NCBI GenBank assembly: GCA_031262285.1
Contig: JAISHZ010000040.1
Span: 1 to 12,515 of the forward strand
Reading direction: 5' to 3'
Source: Lachnospiraceae bacterium
Lineage (GTDB): Bacteria; Bacillota_A; Clostridia; Lachnospirales; Lachnospiraceae
DNA: 12,515 nucleotides
The notes below the pieces were generated by a model. The model saw only the letters and a list, made by a program, of their open reading frames with translations, was not told the DNA's origin and ran no database searches. Below are positions 6,668 through 12,515 of the stretch, piece by piece (positions within the stretch are counted from its first letter, which is position 1; each line of letters starts with the position of its first letter). The translations under genes and the position numbers were made by a program.

Positions 6668-6669
6668 AA

Positions 6670-6725
6670 AGATCTATTGGTCTAGCATCGACTGCTTACA
6701 GTCAATAGCATATACTTTGGGATCT
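6670..6725 (+). other. Second potential RNA stem-loop between greA and lysS
   Basis: A nested structure is possible: AGATC (6670-6674) with GATCT (6721-6725), CTATT (6674-6678) with AATAG (6704-6708), and GACTG (6690-6694) with CAGTC (6699-6703) closing a CTTA loop; an 11-nt bulge lies on the 5' side. Base 6674 is shared by the two outer helices, so they cannot both be complete. No known riboswitch or T-box core was recognised. With the hairpin before it, this accounts for about 120 nt of the 312-bp gap. Confidence 0.35.
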
Positions 6726-6764
6726 GCAAAATCATGAAAAAGTAGCTAGTATTAACGAATTTAA

Positions 6765-6792
6765 TTAACTTTGTGTTATTGATTTATAAAAT
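6765..6792 (+). promoter_or_regulatory. Candidate promoter for lysS
   Basis: TTAACT (6765-6770, 4 of 6), a 16-bp spacer and TAAAAT (6787-6792, 5 of 6) in an AT-rich stretch. It would give a leader of about 100 nt. It is the best candidate in the gap but not strong. Confidence 0.35.
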
Positions 6793-6901
6793 CGTAGTAA
6801 TGCTCCATGCGTTATGTGTGGAAACATAAAGGTAATTGAAAACGTTTATTCTAGGTGGATCGGATTTTGAAGGAACTCTCGACCGATAAAGGAGCAAAAC
6901 A

Positions 6902-8398
6902 GTGAGTAACCAAGTGAATACCGAAATGACGCAGCAGGATTTGAACCAACTTTTGATCGTTCGACGCGAGAAACTCGCCGCTATGCAACAAGCCGGGAAA
7001 GATCCCTTCCTTCAAGTAAAATATGATGTCACACACCACGCGGCACAGATTCGTGAGGCTTTCGAGACCCTAACCGGGGAGACTGTGCGCGTGGCGGGGC
7101 GCATCATGGCAAAACGTGTGATGGGGAAGGCTTCGTTTTGTAATATCTTGGACTTGAGCGGTAATATACAATCTTACGTGGCGCGAGACAGCATCGGGGA
7201 AGAAGCTTATGCGGATTTCAAGAAATATGATGTAGGCGATATACTGGGCATCGAAGGTGAGGTTTTCAAAACCAAAACGGGGGAAATCAGTATTCACGCA
7301 GCAACACTGACACTGCTATGCAAAAGTTTACAGATACTTCCCGAGAAATTTCACGGTTTGACCAATATAGATTTACGCTATCGACAACGATACGTAGATT
7401 TAATCATGAACGCGCAGGTGAGGGACACTTTTCTCAAACGATCCATGATTCTGAGAGAAATTCGTACCTATCTGGATGGACAAGGCTTCTTGGAAGTGGA
7501 GACGCCTATGCTCGTTTCGAATGCAGGAGGAGCTGCAGCCAGACCTTTTGTGACACACTATAACGCGTTGGATGAAGATGTGAAATTGCGGATATCCTTA
7601 GAATTGTATCTCAAACGATTGATCGTGGGCGGATTGGAACGTGTCTACGAGATCGGAAGAGTATTTCGCAACGAAGGACTCGATACTCGTCACAATCCCG
7701 AATTTACACTTTTGGAGCTTTACCAAGCATATACGGATTATCACGGTATGATGGATTTGACAGAAGGGTTATTTCGTCATATTGCGGGTAAGGTGCTTGG
7801 CAGCATGATCGTCTCGTATGACGAGGAGCAGATTGATCTGAGCAAACCATTTGAGCGTCTTACGATGGTAGAGGCAGTGAAGCGCTATACAGGCGTTGAT
7901 TTTGACAGCATTGAGACAACACAAGAAGCCAAAGCGTTGGCCAAAGAAAGAGACTTGCATTACGAAGAACGACACCAAAAAGGCGATATCCTAAAATTAT
8001 TTTTCGATGAATATGTCGAAGAAAAATTGATACAACCTGTCTTTATCACAGATCATCCGGTGGAGATTTCACCACTGACCAAAAGAAAGCCGGAAAATCC
8101 CGAATATACCGAGCGATTCGAACTCTATATCACTTCGAGTGAAATGGCGAATGCATACTCAGAATTAAACGATCCGATCGATCAGCGCAATCGTTTTGCG
8201 GCACAAGAAGAGTTGATCGCACACGGTGATGAAGAAGCCAATCATACAGATGAAGATTTTCTCAATGCTTTGGAGATTGGGATGCCTCCCACCGGCGGGA
8301 TTGGTATTGGGATTGACAGACTAGTGATGTTTTTCACCAATTCTCTTGCGATTCGGGATGTATTGCTTTTCCCGACGATGAAGACACTTGATGTGTAA
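6902..8398 (+). CDS. lysS: Lysine--tRNA ligase, class II
   Basis: Attaches lysine to tRNA-Lys. The 498 residues are the usual length. Residues about 60-140 are the N-terminal anticodon-binding OB fold (VRVAGRIMAKRVMGKASFCNI). The class II catalytic core follows: motif 1 around 175-203 ending FLEVETPML, motif 2 at 255-272 with FRNEGLDTRHNPEFTLLE, the lysine-pocket region SSEMANAYSELNDP at 412-425, and motif 3 GGIGIGIDRLVMFF at 465-478. The start is GTG 6902, with AAAGGAG at 6888-6894 and 7-nt spacing; the sequence then begins with the helical lead usual for LysRS. Only 31 bp separate it from trxB, so the two, with the following dehydrogenase, probably form one operon. Confidence 0.96.
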   Translation: MSNQVNTEMTQQDLNQLLIVRREKLAAMQQAGKDPFLQVKYDVTHHAAQIREAFETLTGETVRVAGRIMAKRVMGKASFCNILDLSGNIQSYVARDSIGEEAYADFKKYDVGDILGIEGEVFKTKTGEISIHAATLTLLCKSLQILPEKFHGLTNIDLRYRQRYVDLIMNAQVRDTFLKRSMILREIRTYLDGQGFLEVETPMLVSNAGGAAARPFVTHYNALDEDVKLRISLELYLKRLIVGGLERVYEIGRVFRNEGLDTRHNPEFTLLELYQAYTDYHGMMDLTEGLFRHIAGKVLGSMIVSYDEEQIDLSKPFERLTMVEAVKRYTGVDFDSIETTQEAKALAKERDLHYEERHQKGDILKLFFDEYVEEKLIQPVFITDHPVEISPLTKRKPENPEYTERFELYITSSEMANAYSELNDPIDQRNRFAAQEELIAHGDEEANHTDEDFLNALEIGMPPTGGIGIGIDRLVMFFTNSLAIRDVLLFPTMKTLDV

Positions 8399-8429
8399 TG
8401 AGTTTTATCGATGAGAAGGGAGAAAAGGA

Positions 8430-9347
8430 ATGCGTGATTTGGTCATCATTGGTTCGGGGCCGGCAGGATTGTCCGCAGCAGTGTATGGTAAGCGAGCGGG
8501 ACTTGATCTGCTTGTGATAGAGAAAAACCCCATGAGCGGCGGCCAAGTATTAAATACGTACGAGGTTGACAACTATTTGGGGCTTCCCGGAACCAATGGA
8601 TTTGAGATGGGAATGAAATTTCGTGAGCATGCCGATCGGCTGGAAGTACCTTTTTTGGAAGCTGCTGTGACAGCGATCTCACAAAAGGAACAACACCACA
8701 TCGTGCATACCAATGAAGGTGATTTTGAAACGAAAACCATCCTCATTGCCACCGGAGCGGATCATGCAAAATTAGGGGTATCCGGTGAAACACAGTTTGC
8801 AGGCATGGGAGTCTCCTATTGCGCTACGTGCGACGGCGCTTTCTATCGCGGAAAAACCGCCGCAGTCGTAGGCGGGGGAGATACTGCCTTAGAAGATGCG
8901 ATTTACTTGGCAAGATTTTGCCAATCGGTACTGTTGATTCATAGGCGTAGTGAATTGCGGGGAGCACGTATTTTGCAAGAAGAATTAGAGAAGCTCTCTA
9001 ATGTTCGGATTTTGTATGATCGTATCGTCCTGCAAATAAATGGTACGGAGACCGTTGATCGTTTATTGCTTCAAAATGTCAAAACGGCAGAAGAAGAGAC
9101 CGTTTCGACAAACGGCGTTTTTATCGCAGTGGGGATTCGCCCGCAATCGGATCTGTTTTTGTCTACGGTGGCAGCAGACGCATCCGGTTATTTGATCGCC
9201 GGTGAGGATGGAGTCTCTCGGACACCGGGTATTTTTGTCGCCGGTGATGTACGCACCAAACCGCTTAGGCAGATCGTTACCGCTGTGAGCGATGGCGCAA
9301 ATGCCATTCGCAGTATCAACGAGTATTTGCTCAAAAGGAAAGGCTAA
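8430..9347 (+). CDS. trxB: Thioredoxin-disulfide reductase (thioredoxin reductase-like flavoprotein)
   Basis: Low-molecular-weight thioredoxin reductase that passes electrons from NADPH through FAD and a redox disulfide to thioredoxin. In 305 residues it shows the FAD loop GSGPAGLSAAVYGKRAGL (8-25), the redox motif CATC at 131-134 followed by DG, the NAD(P)H-domain loop VVGGGDTALEDA (146-157), HRRSELRGAR (171-180) with the arginines expected for NADPH, and the second FAD motif TPGIFVAGDVR (265-275). The HRRxxxR signature argues for NADPH over ferredoxin as donor. ATG 8430 follows GGGAG (8418-8422). A partner thioredoxin gene is not in the window. It lies 31 bp after lysS and about 11 bp before the dehydrogenase gene. 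Confidence 0.92.
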   Translation: MRDLVIIGSGPAGLSAAVYGKRAGLDLLVIEKNPMSGGQVLNTYEVDNYLGLPGTNGFEMGMKFREHADRLEVPFLEAAVTAISQKEQHHIVHTNEGDFETKTILIATGADHAKLGVSGETQFAGMGVSYCATCDGAFYRGKTAAVVGGGDTALEDAIYLARFCQSVLLIHRRSELRGARILQEELEKLSNVRILYDRIVLQINGTETVDRLLLQNVKTAEEETVSTNGVFIAVGIRPQSDLFLSTVAADASGYLIAGEDGVSRTPGIFVAGDVRTKPLRQIVTAVSDGANAIRSINEYLLKRKG

Positions 9348-9358
9348 CGTGGGACTTG

Positions 9359-10111
9359 ATGATCCGCAGAGAAATGTCTGACCATGGCGACGAAAAAAGA
9401 ACCGCTCTTATCACCGGTGCTTCTCGAGGAATCGGTCTTGCTATCGCGAAACGATTTGCGAGTGTAGGTTATGATCTGATTCTGGTATGTCACCAAAGCA
9501 AGGATTCCTTAACCATACAAGCGAAGGAATGGGCGGACTCATATGGGATTATGTGTAGGGTTCATCAGACGAATATCGGCGATTTTCAAGATGTGAAGAA
9601 GATATTTGATTCGATACCCACTCTGGATGTATTGATTAATAATGCAGGAATATCCCATATTGGTCTCTTACAGGATATGGAACCGCAGGAATGGCGAGCC
9701 GTTATGGCAGTCAATTTGGATGCGGTTTTTTTTACGTGTAAATTGGCGATTCCCCTTATGCTGGCGAAACAACAAGGCAGTATTTTGAATATTTCCTCAG
9801 TATGGGGAAATGTAGGCGCATCGATGGAAACAGCGTATTCCGCTTCCAAAGGTGCTGTGAATGCGTTCACGAAGGCTTTGGGGAAAGAATTGGCGCCCAG
9901 TCATATCGCAGTGAACGCGATTGCGTACGGTATGGTAGATACCGATATGAATCGGATGATCCCCCCAAGTGATCTGGAGTCCTTACGAAATGACATCCCC
10001 ATTGGACGTATGGCGACGCCGGAGGAAGCAGCGGCGTTGGCTTTTTCCCTCATTCACAGCCCGGTCTATTTGACCGGGCAAGTGATTACCATGGATGGCG
10101 GCTGGACATAA
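9359..10111 (+). CDS. Short-chain dehydrogenase/reductase, FabG/YmfI-like
   Basis: An NAD(P)H-dependent reductase with a Rossmann fold, 250 residues from ATG 9359. Motifs: cofactor loop TGASRGIG at 19-26, NNAG at 94-97, the catalytic Ser147 in NISSVWGNVGAS, and Tyr160-xxx-Lys164 (YSASK). The C-terminus, LTGQVITMDGGW, is typical of FabG-type SDRs. There are no acyl-carrier or other fatty-acid genes nearby, so a role as FabG is not supported by context. The ISSVWGNVGA and DTDMN stretches resemble, from memory, proteins labelled elongation factor P 5-aminopentanone reductase (YmfI); that is a suggestion only. The start is uncertain: TTG 9356, ATG 9359 and ATG 9374 are all possible, with GGGA at 9351-9354 favouring 9359. 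It ends 6 bp from the end of a convergent gene. Confidence 0.85.
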   Translation: MIRREMSDHGDEKRTALITGASRGIGLAIAKRFASVGYDLILVCHQSKDSLTIQAKEWADSYGIMCRVHQTNIGDFQDVKKIFDSIPTLDVLINNAGISHIGLLQDMEPQEWRAVMAVNLDAVFFTCKLAIPLMLAKQQGSILNISSVWGNVGASMETAYSASKGAVNAFTKALGKELAPSHIAVNAIAYGMVDTDMNRMIPPSDLESLRNDIPIGRMATPEEAAALAFSLIHSPVYLTGQVITMDGGWT

Positions 10112-10117
10112 CTGTGA

Positions 10118-10366
10118 TTAACCCGCGCTTGGACCTTCGAATAACGCGGTGATATTGCCATCCGGTACGGAGGATTGGAGGATCTGTTTTCTCTCTCTTT
10201 CGTTTTTTGCGTCTTTGTATTGTAGGATCACTCTTTCCTTTTCTGCCTCTGTCATCTTGTTTTCGATTTCATCTTCATGATTTTCTTCTTGAAAAAACCT
10301 TGCCGCTGTTCCTATCGGAATCTCATTTAGTGGCGATGAATCTATCGGTAAACCGTTGATAGCCAT
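10118..10366 (-). CDS. Small hydrophilic protein of unknown function
   Basis: An 82-residue reading frame on the minus strand. ATG (complement of 10364-10366) is preceded by AAAGGAG with 10-nt spacing, which supports translation; a TTG 27 bases further upstream is less likely as it lies before that site. The protein has no signal or membrane segment. It has a polar N-terminus (MAINGLPIDSSPLNEIPIGT), a charged, probably helical centre (about 26-66, rich in E, K and R, including MTEAEKERVILQYKDAKNERERKQIL) and a short tail PDGNITALFEGPSAG. I do not recognise a named family. The gene is convergent with the dehydrogenase; the stops are 6 bp apart without a clear intrinsic terminator, so the two transcripts may overlap. 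Confidence 0.65.
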   Translation of the reverse strand: MAINGLPIDSSPLNEIPIGTAARFFQEENHEDEIENKMTEAEKERVILQYKDAKNERERKQILQSSVPDGNITALFEGPSAG

Positions 10367-10471
10367 TTCGCGTGTACTCCTTTCTTTGCGCAACCTTTGA
10401 AAAAAGAATGTTTGTTACACGCATAGTATCTGCTTAATGCATGAAAAATATGTTTTTTTGTATCAACCCTA

Positions 10472-10500
10472 TTGACAATGATTCGATCGTGATGTAGTAT
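10472..10500 (+). promoter_or_regulatory. SigA-type promoter for the hemolysin III gene
   Basis: A perfect TTGACA (10472-10477), a 17-bp spacer and TAGTAT (10495-10500, 4 of 6, preceded by TG). Transcription would start near 10507, about 65 nt before the gene. It lies in the 206-bp divergent gap shared with the minus-strand small gene, for which I found no convincing promoter. Confidence 0.6.
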
Positions 10501-10515
10501 CCTCATGTCAACACA

Positions 10516-10530
10516 TAGTATTCAATACTA
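10516..10530. promoter_or_regulatory. Possible operator palindrome near the hemolysin III start of transcription
   Basis: TAGTATT and AATACTA form a perfect 7+1+7 palindrome centred on C10523, about 9 bp after the predicted start. GTAGTAT also occurs at 10494-10500 over the -10 hexamer, and CTACGTAG (10528-10535) is an overlapping palindrome. The arrangement suits a dimeric repressor, but no regulator family was identified; a small RNA hairpin is the alternative. Confidence 0.4.
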
Positions 10531-10572
10531 CGTAGAGACAAATGAATTTGAATAAGAAAGACGAGAACAAAA

Positions 10573-11223
10573 ATGCAAATCACAATTAGAGAACCGGGAA
10601 GTGCAATTACACACTTTATAGGAATGATCATGGCGATCTTTGCAGCGGTTCCGCTTTTGGTCAAAGCGGGAATCAGCTCAGGTATGCGTTGTATGGGAGC
10701 ACTGTCTATTTTTGTGGTCAGTATGGTACTATTGTATGGCGCGAGTGCCACATATCATAGTATCAATGCCAAAGATCATGTACTGCGCGTTTTTCGCAAA
10801 ATTGATCATATGATGATATTTATTTTGATCGCAGGTTCGTATACCCCTATCTGTTTGATCGTACTTGGCGGTAAGCAAGGGTATACACTATTGGCTTTGG
10901 TGTGGGGGATTGCCGTGGTAGGGATTTTGATCAAAGCACTTTGGATTCACTGTCCCAAATGGTTTTCGTCGATACTTTATATCGCGATGGGTTGGGTCTG
11001 TATCCTCGTTTTTGGGGAATTGTTGCGATCTCTACCGATGGCTGCTTTTTGGTGGTTGTTGGGTGGTGGTGTGATATACACGGCGGGCGGTATTTTGTAT
11101 GCACTCAAATTACCCTTGTTTAATCAAAAACATCAAAAATTTGGCTCCCATGAGATTTTTCATATTTTTGTGATGTGCGGAAGCATATGTCATTTTGTGT
11201 TTATGTATTTGTATGTGGCATGA
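10573..11223 (+). CDS. Hemolysin III / TrhA-family (PAQR superfamily) membrane protein
   Basis: A 216-residue integral membrane protein with about seven hydrophobic segments. The family marks are present: AITHFIG at 11-17, GASATYH at 56-62 (His62), RKIDHMMIFILIAGSYTP at 75-92 (Asp78, His79), GGVIYTAGGILYAL at 165-178, and FGSHEIFHIFVMCGS at 190-204 (His193, His197). The conserved His and Asp residues are the likely metal site of the PAQR fold. Family members have been linked to haemolytic activity in heterologous tests and to membrane-lipid homeostasis; the function here is not shown by context. ATG 10573 has only a weak purine site (GACGAG). It stands alone, with its own promoter and a palindrome nearby, and is followed by 389 bp before the next gene. 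Confidence 0.9.
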   Translation: MQITIREPGSAITHFIGMIMAIFAAVPLLVKAGISSGMRCMGALSIFVVSMVLLYGASATYHSINAKDHVLRVFRKIDHMMIFILIAGSYTPICLIVLGGKQGYTLLALVWGIAVVGILIKALWIHCPKWFSSILYIAMGWVCILVFGELLRSLPMAAFWWLLGGGVIYTAGGILYALKLPLFNQKHQKFGSHEIFHIFVMCGSICHFVFMYLYVA

Positions 11224-11612
11224 ATATGCAATGAAGTACATGGGATATCTGGAAACATCTTTCTCTATTGAATATCTGAAAATTGACGATATAAAATTAT
11301 CAAAAACTCTTTTCGTCGATCTTTTCCACCATTCGCAAAAATTTACACATTAGATCGTTTTCATGTCTATATTTATTTAGAGTTTTACAAATTATCGTTG
11401 TAAAAATGAAAATGGAGTAACCTCATAGCATATCCGGCACCTTTTATCGGAAAATGCAATGTAAGCTTCCGAGAAGAAAAGTATGATAATGGTATCAAAA
11501 GGTCATGTATTACCTGCTTGTAGGCAATAGATGACCTTGAGATCTTCTTAGATATCATATAGATACAAAAGATACATATTCACGAATCCAACGAAACGGA
11601 AGGAGATCTTTT
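11224..11612 (+). other. 389-bp gap before the chemotaxis gene, with hairpins
   Basis: No gene is seen in this AT-rich stretch. TTTTACAA (11383-11390) and TTGTAAAA (11398-11405) form a perfect 8-bp stem with a 7-nt loop but no T-tract. A weaker stem, ATTGACGA near 11281 with TCGTCGAT near 11314, has a long loop and a short CTTTT after it and might end the hemolysin III transcript. TATGATAAT at about 11482-11490 is a possible -10 region for the chemotaxis gene; a TAAG at 11462 gives a loose SigD-like spacing, but this is weak. Confidence 0.35.
11499..11538 (+). other. Leader hairpin before the chemotaxis gene
   Basis: AAGGTCAT (11499-11506) pairs perfectly with ATGACCTT (11531-11538); inside, ATT-A-CCT and AGG-C-AAT can pair with symmetric mismatches around a GCTTGT loop. 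There is no T-run after it. It would lie at the very 5' end of a transcript starting from the TATGATAAT region and about 75 nt before the gene, so it may stabilise the mRNA or be regulatory. No known riboswitch was recognised. Confidence 0.45.
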
Positions 11613-12515
11613 ATGAAAGAAAAGTTAAAGAATTTCAAGATCAGCAAGAAACTGTTATTTGTCTTTTCCATTGTCATTACGCTTTTGGTCATCACAGCTG
11701 TGGGGGCTGTGACCGGTTTGCTGATGGTCGGCAGTGAAATCCAATCTTTTTATGACACCCCATACCAGAATGTGCAAAAGGCTCTGGAAATACGAGTTGG
11801 TGTACAGCGCGTCATGAAAGGTGCCTTATTGGCATCAAGCACGGAAGATATGAATACCACCACAAGTAGCATCAATGAAATCCATGAATGGGAAGAACAG
11901 ATTCAAGATGATATTGCATACTTACAGGAACATTCGACTGCCACTGATCTTTTGAACGAAATCAACTCTTTGTTCTCAAAAGCGATACCTATTAGAGAAA
12001 AATTCACAGAACAACTTCAGATCAATACAGCAGAGAGTAACGATTTGGCACAAGACATCATAAACCTAGAGTTTGTACCAATGGTTGACGATATTGTTGA
12101 TGTTGTGAATGAATTGGGAGATTTCGCACAGACCAATGCAGCTGATAATCTTGCAGATGCCAATCAAATCGAACTTACGGTTACTTGGATCGTGGTAGCA
12201 ATCGTAACCCTCAGTATCTTGTTAACGGTCTACTTTGCCGTAACGATTACCAAATTGCTCACTGCACCGATATATGAAATGGCAAAAGCGACGAATGATT
12301 TGGCCAAAGGTAGTTTGGATGTACATATCGGCTACGTGTCCAAAGACGAATTGGGCGATTTGGCGGGTAGTTTCAGTAAAGTAGTGAATATGTTTAAGAA
12401 GATTATTCCGGATGTGAACTATTGCTTAGGAACCATGGCGGCGGGAGATTTCACCGTTCATACCAAAGCCGAGGAGAGCTATGTCGGAGATTTTGAACCG
12501 ATACTCCTTGCTATG
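11613..12515 (+). CDS. Methyl-accepting chemotaxis protein, N-terminal part (runs off right edge)
   Basis: The frame is open from ATG 11613 to the end of the window (301 codons). AAGGAG at 11600-11605 is a strong ribosome site with 7-8 nt spacing. A first membrane helix (about 14-39) after a basic start, an extracytoplasmic region (about 40-187) that is helical and acidic, like a four-helix-bundle (4HB_MCP) ligand-binding domain, and a second membrane helix (about 188-211) are visible. A HAMP domain follows (about 212-264, with Pro219 and DELGDL at 245-250), then a second HAMP-like stretch beginning near GTMAAGDFTVHT (273-284). The methyl-accepting signalling tip would lie beyond the window. 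The ligand cannot be told from the sequence. Other membrane sensors share this N-terminal layout, for example histidine kinases and diguanylate cyclases, but the double HAMP-like arrangement favours an MCP. Confidence 0.8.
   Translation, partial: MKEKLKNFKISKKLLFVFSIVITLLVITAVGAVTGLLMVGSEIQSFYDTPYQNVQKALEIRVGVQRVMKGALLASSTEDMNTTTSSINEIHEWEEQIQDDIAYLQEHSTATDLLNEINSLFSKAIPIREKFTEQLQINTAESNDLAQDIINLEFVPMVDDIVDVVNELGDFAQTNAADNLADANQIELTVTWIVVAIVTLSILLTVYFAVTITKLLTAPIYEMAKATNDLAKGSLDVHIGYVSKDELGDLAGSFSKVVNMFKKIIPDVNYCLGTMAAGDFTVHTKAEESYVGDFEPILLAM

Noticed and set aside
6851..6894. Possible T-box before lysS (AGGTGGATCGG and an ATCGG/CCGAT stem)
   Set aside because: The match to the conserved T-box sequence is poor, and there is no terminator with a T-tract before the gene.
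10118..10155. Bidirectional terminator between the convergent genes (CCGCG 10122-10126 with CGCGG near 10146)
   Set aside because: The stem is only 5 bp with a loop of about 19 nt and no T-tract on either strand.
11462..11490. SigD/Sigma-28 promoter for the chemotaxis gene
   Set aside because: TAAG plus a 16-bp spacer and TATGATAA share only part of the consensus; not strong enough to list as a feature.
1..12515. A new defence, mobile or CRISPR-type system
   Set aside because: No transposase, integrase, nuclease, toxin-antitoxin pair, regularly spaced repeats or phage genes were seen; all large genes fit core metabolism, translation or membrane functions.

Overview
This 12.5 kb window looks like a chromosomal housekeeping segment from a Gram-positive, low-to-mid GC anaerobe of the class Clostridia, most likely Lachnospiraceae. 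The evidence is the gene order argF - birA - DUF6145-like - coaX - dusB - hypothetical - greA - lysS - trxB, purine-rich Shine-Dalgarno sites (for example AAAGGAG, GGAGG), use of GTG/TTG-type starts, and a methyl-accepting chemotaxis protein, which suggests a motile cell. The family assignment rests on remembered gene order and not on a search.

Layout. Positions 1-234 hold the last 77 codons of a polytopic membrane protein. Immediately after its stop codon lies a 225-bp, almost perfectly palindromic element (235-459) with about 21-bp terminal inverted repeats; a solo copy of one end recurs at 4004-4037, between coaX and dusB. An extended -10 promoter (500-528), a possible ArgR site and a terminator-like hairpin precede argF (685-1671), an ornithine carbamoyltransferase whose usual HCLP active-site motif reads HDLP. 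A close-packed set follows: birA (1762-2718), a DUF6145-like gene (2733-3065), coaX (3190-3993), dusB (4126-5130) and an uncharacterised gene (5140-6009). greA (6107-6589) has its own promoter. A 312-bp gap with two potential RNA stem-loops separates it from lysS (6902-8398), which is followed closely by trxB (8430-9347) and a FabG/YmfI-like short-chain dehydrogenase (9359-10111). A small minus-strand gene (10118-10366) converges on the latter with only 6 bp between the stops. A hemolysin III/TrhA-family membrane protein (10573-11223) has a good promoter and a palindrome near the expected transcription start. After a 389-bp gap with hairpins, a methyl-accepting chemotaxis protein starts at 11613 and runs off the right edge.

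Together the genes cover arginine biosynthesis (argF), cofactor supply and attachment (biotin ligation, the first step of CoA synthesis), tRNA modification and charging (dusB, lysS), transcription elongation (greA) and thiol redox (trxB). I see no transposase, CRISPR array, phage gene or recognisable defence system. The points most worth a second look are the palindromic element and its solo end, the Cys-to-Asp change in the OTC active-site motif, the internal 33-bp tandem repeat that sits where BirA could carry a DNA-binding domain, and several unassigned small genes and RNA-like structures.
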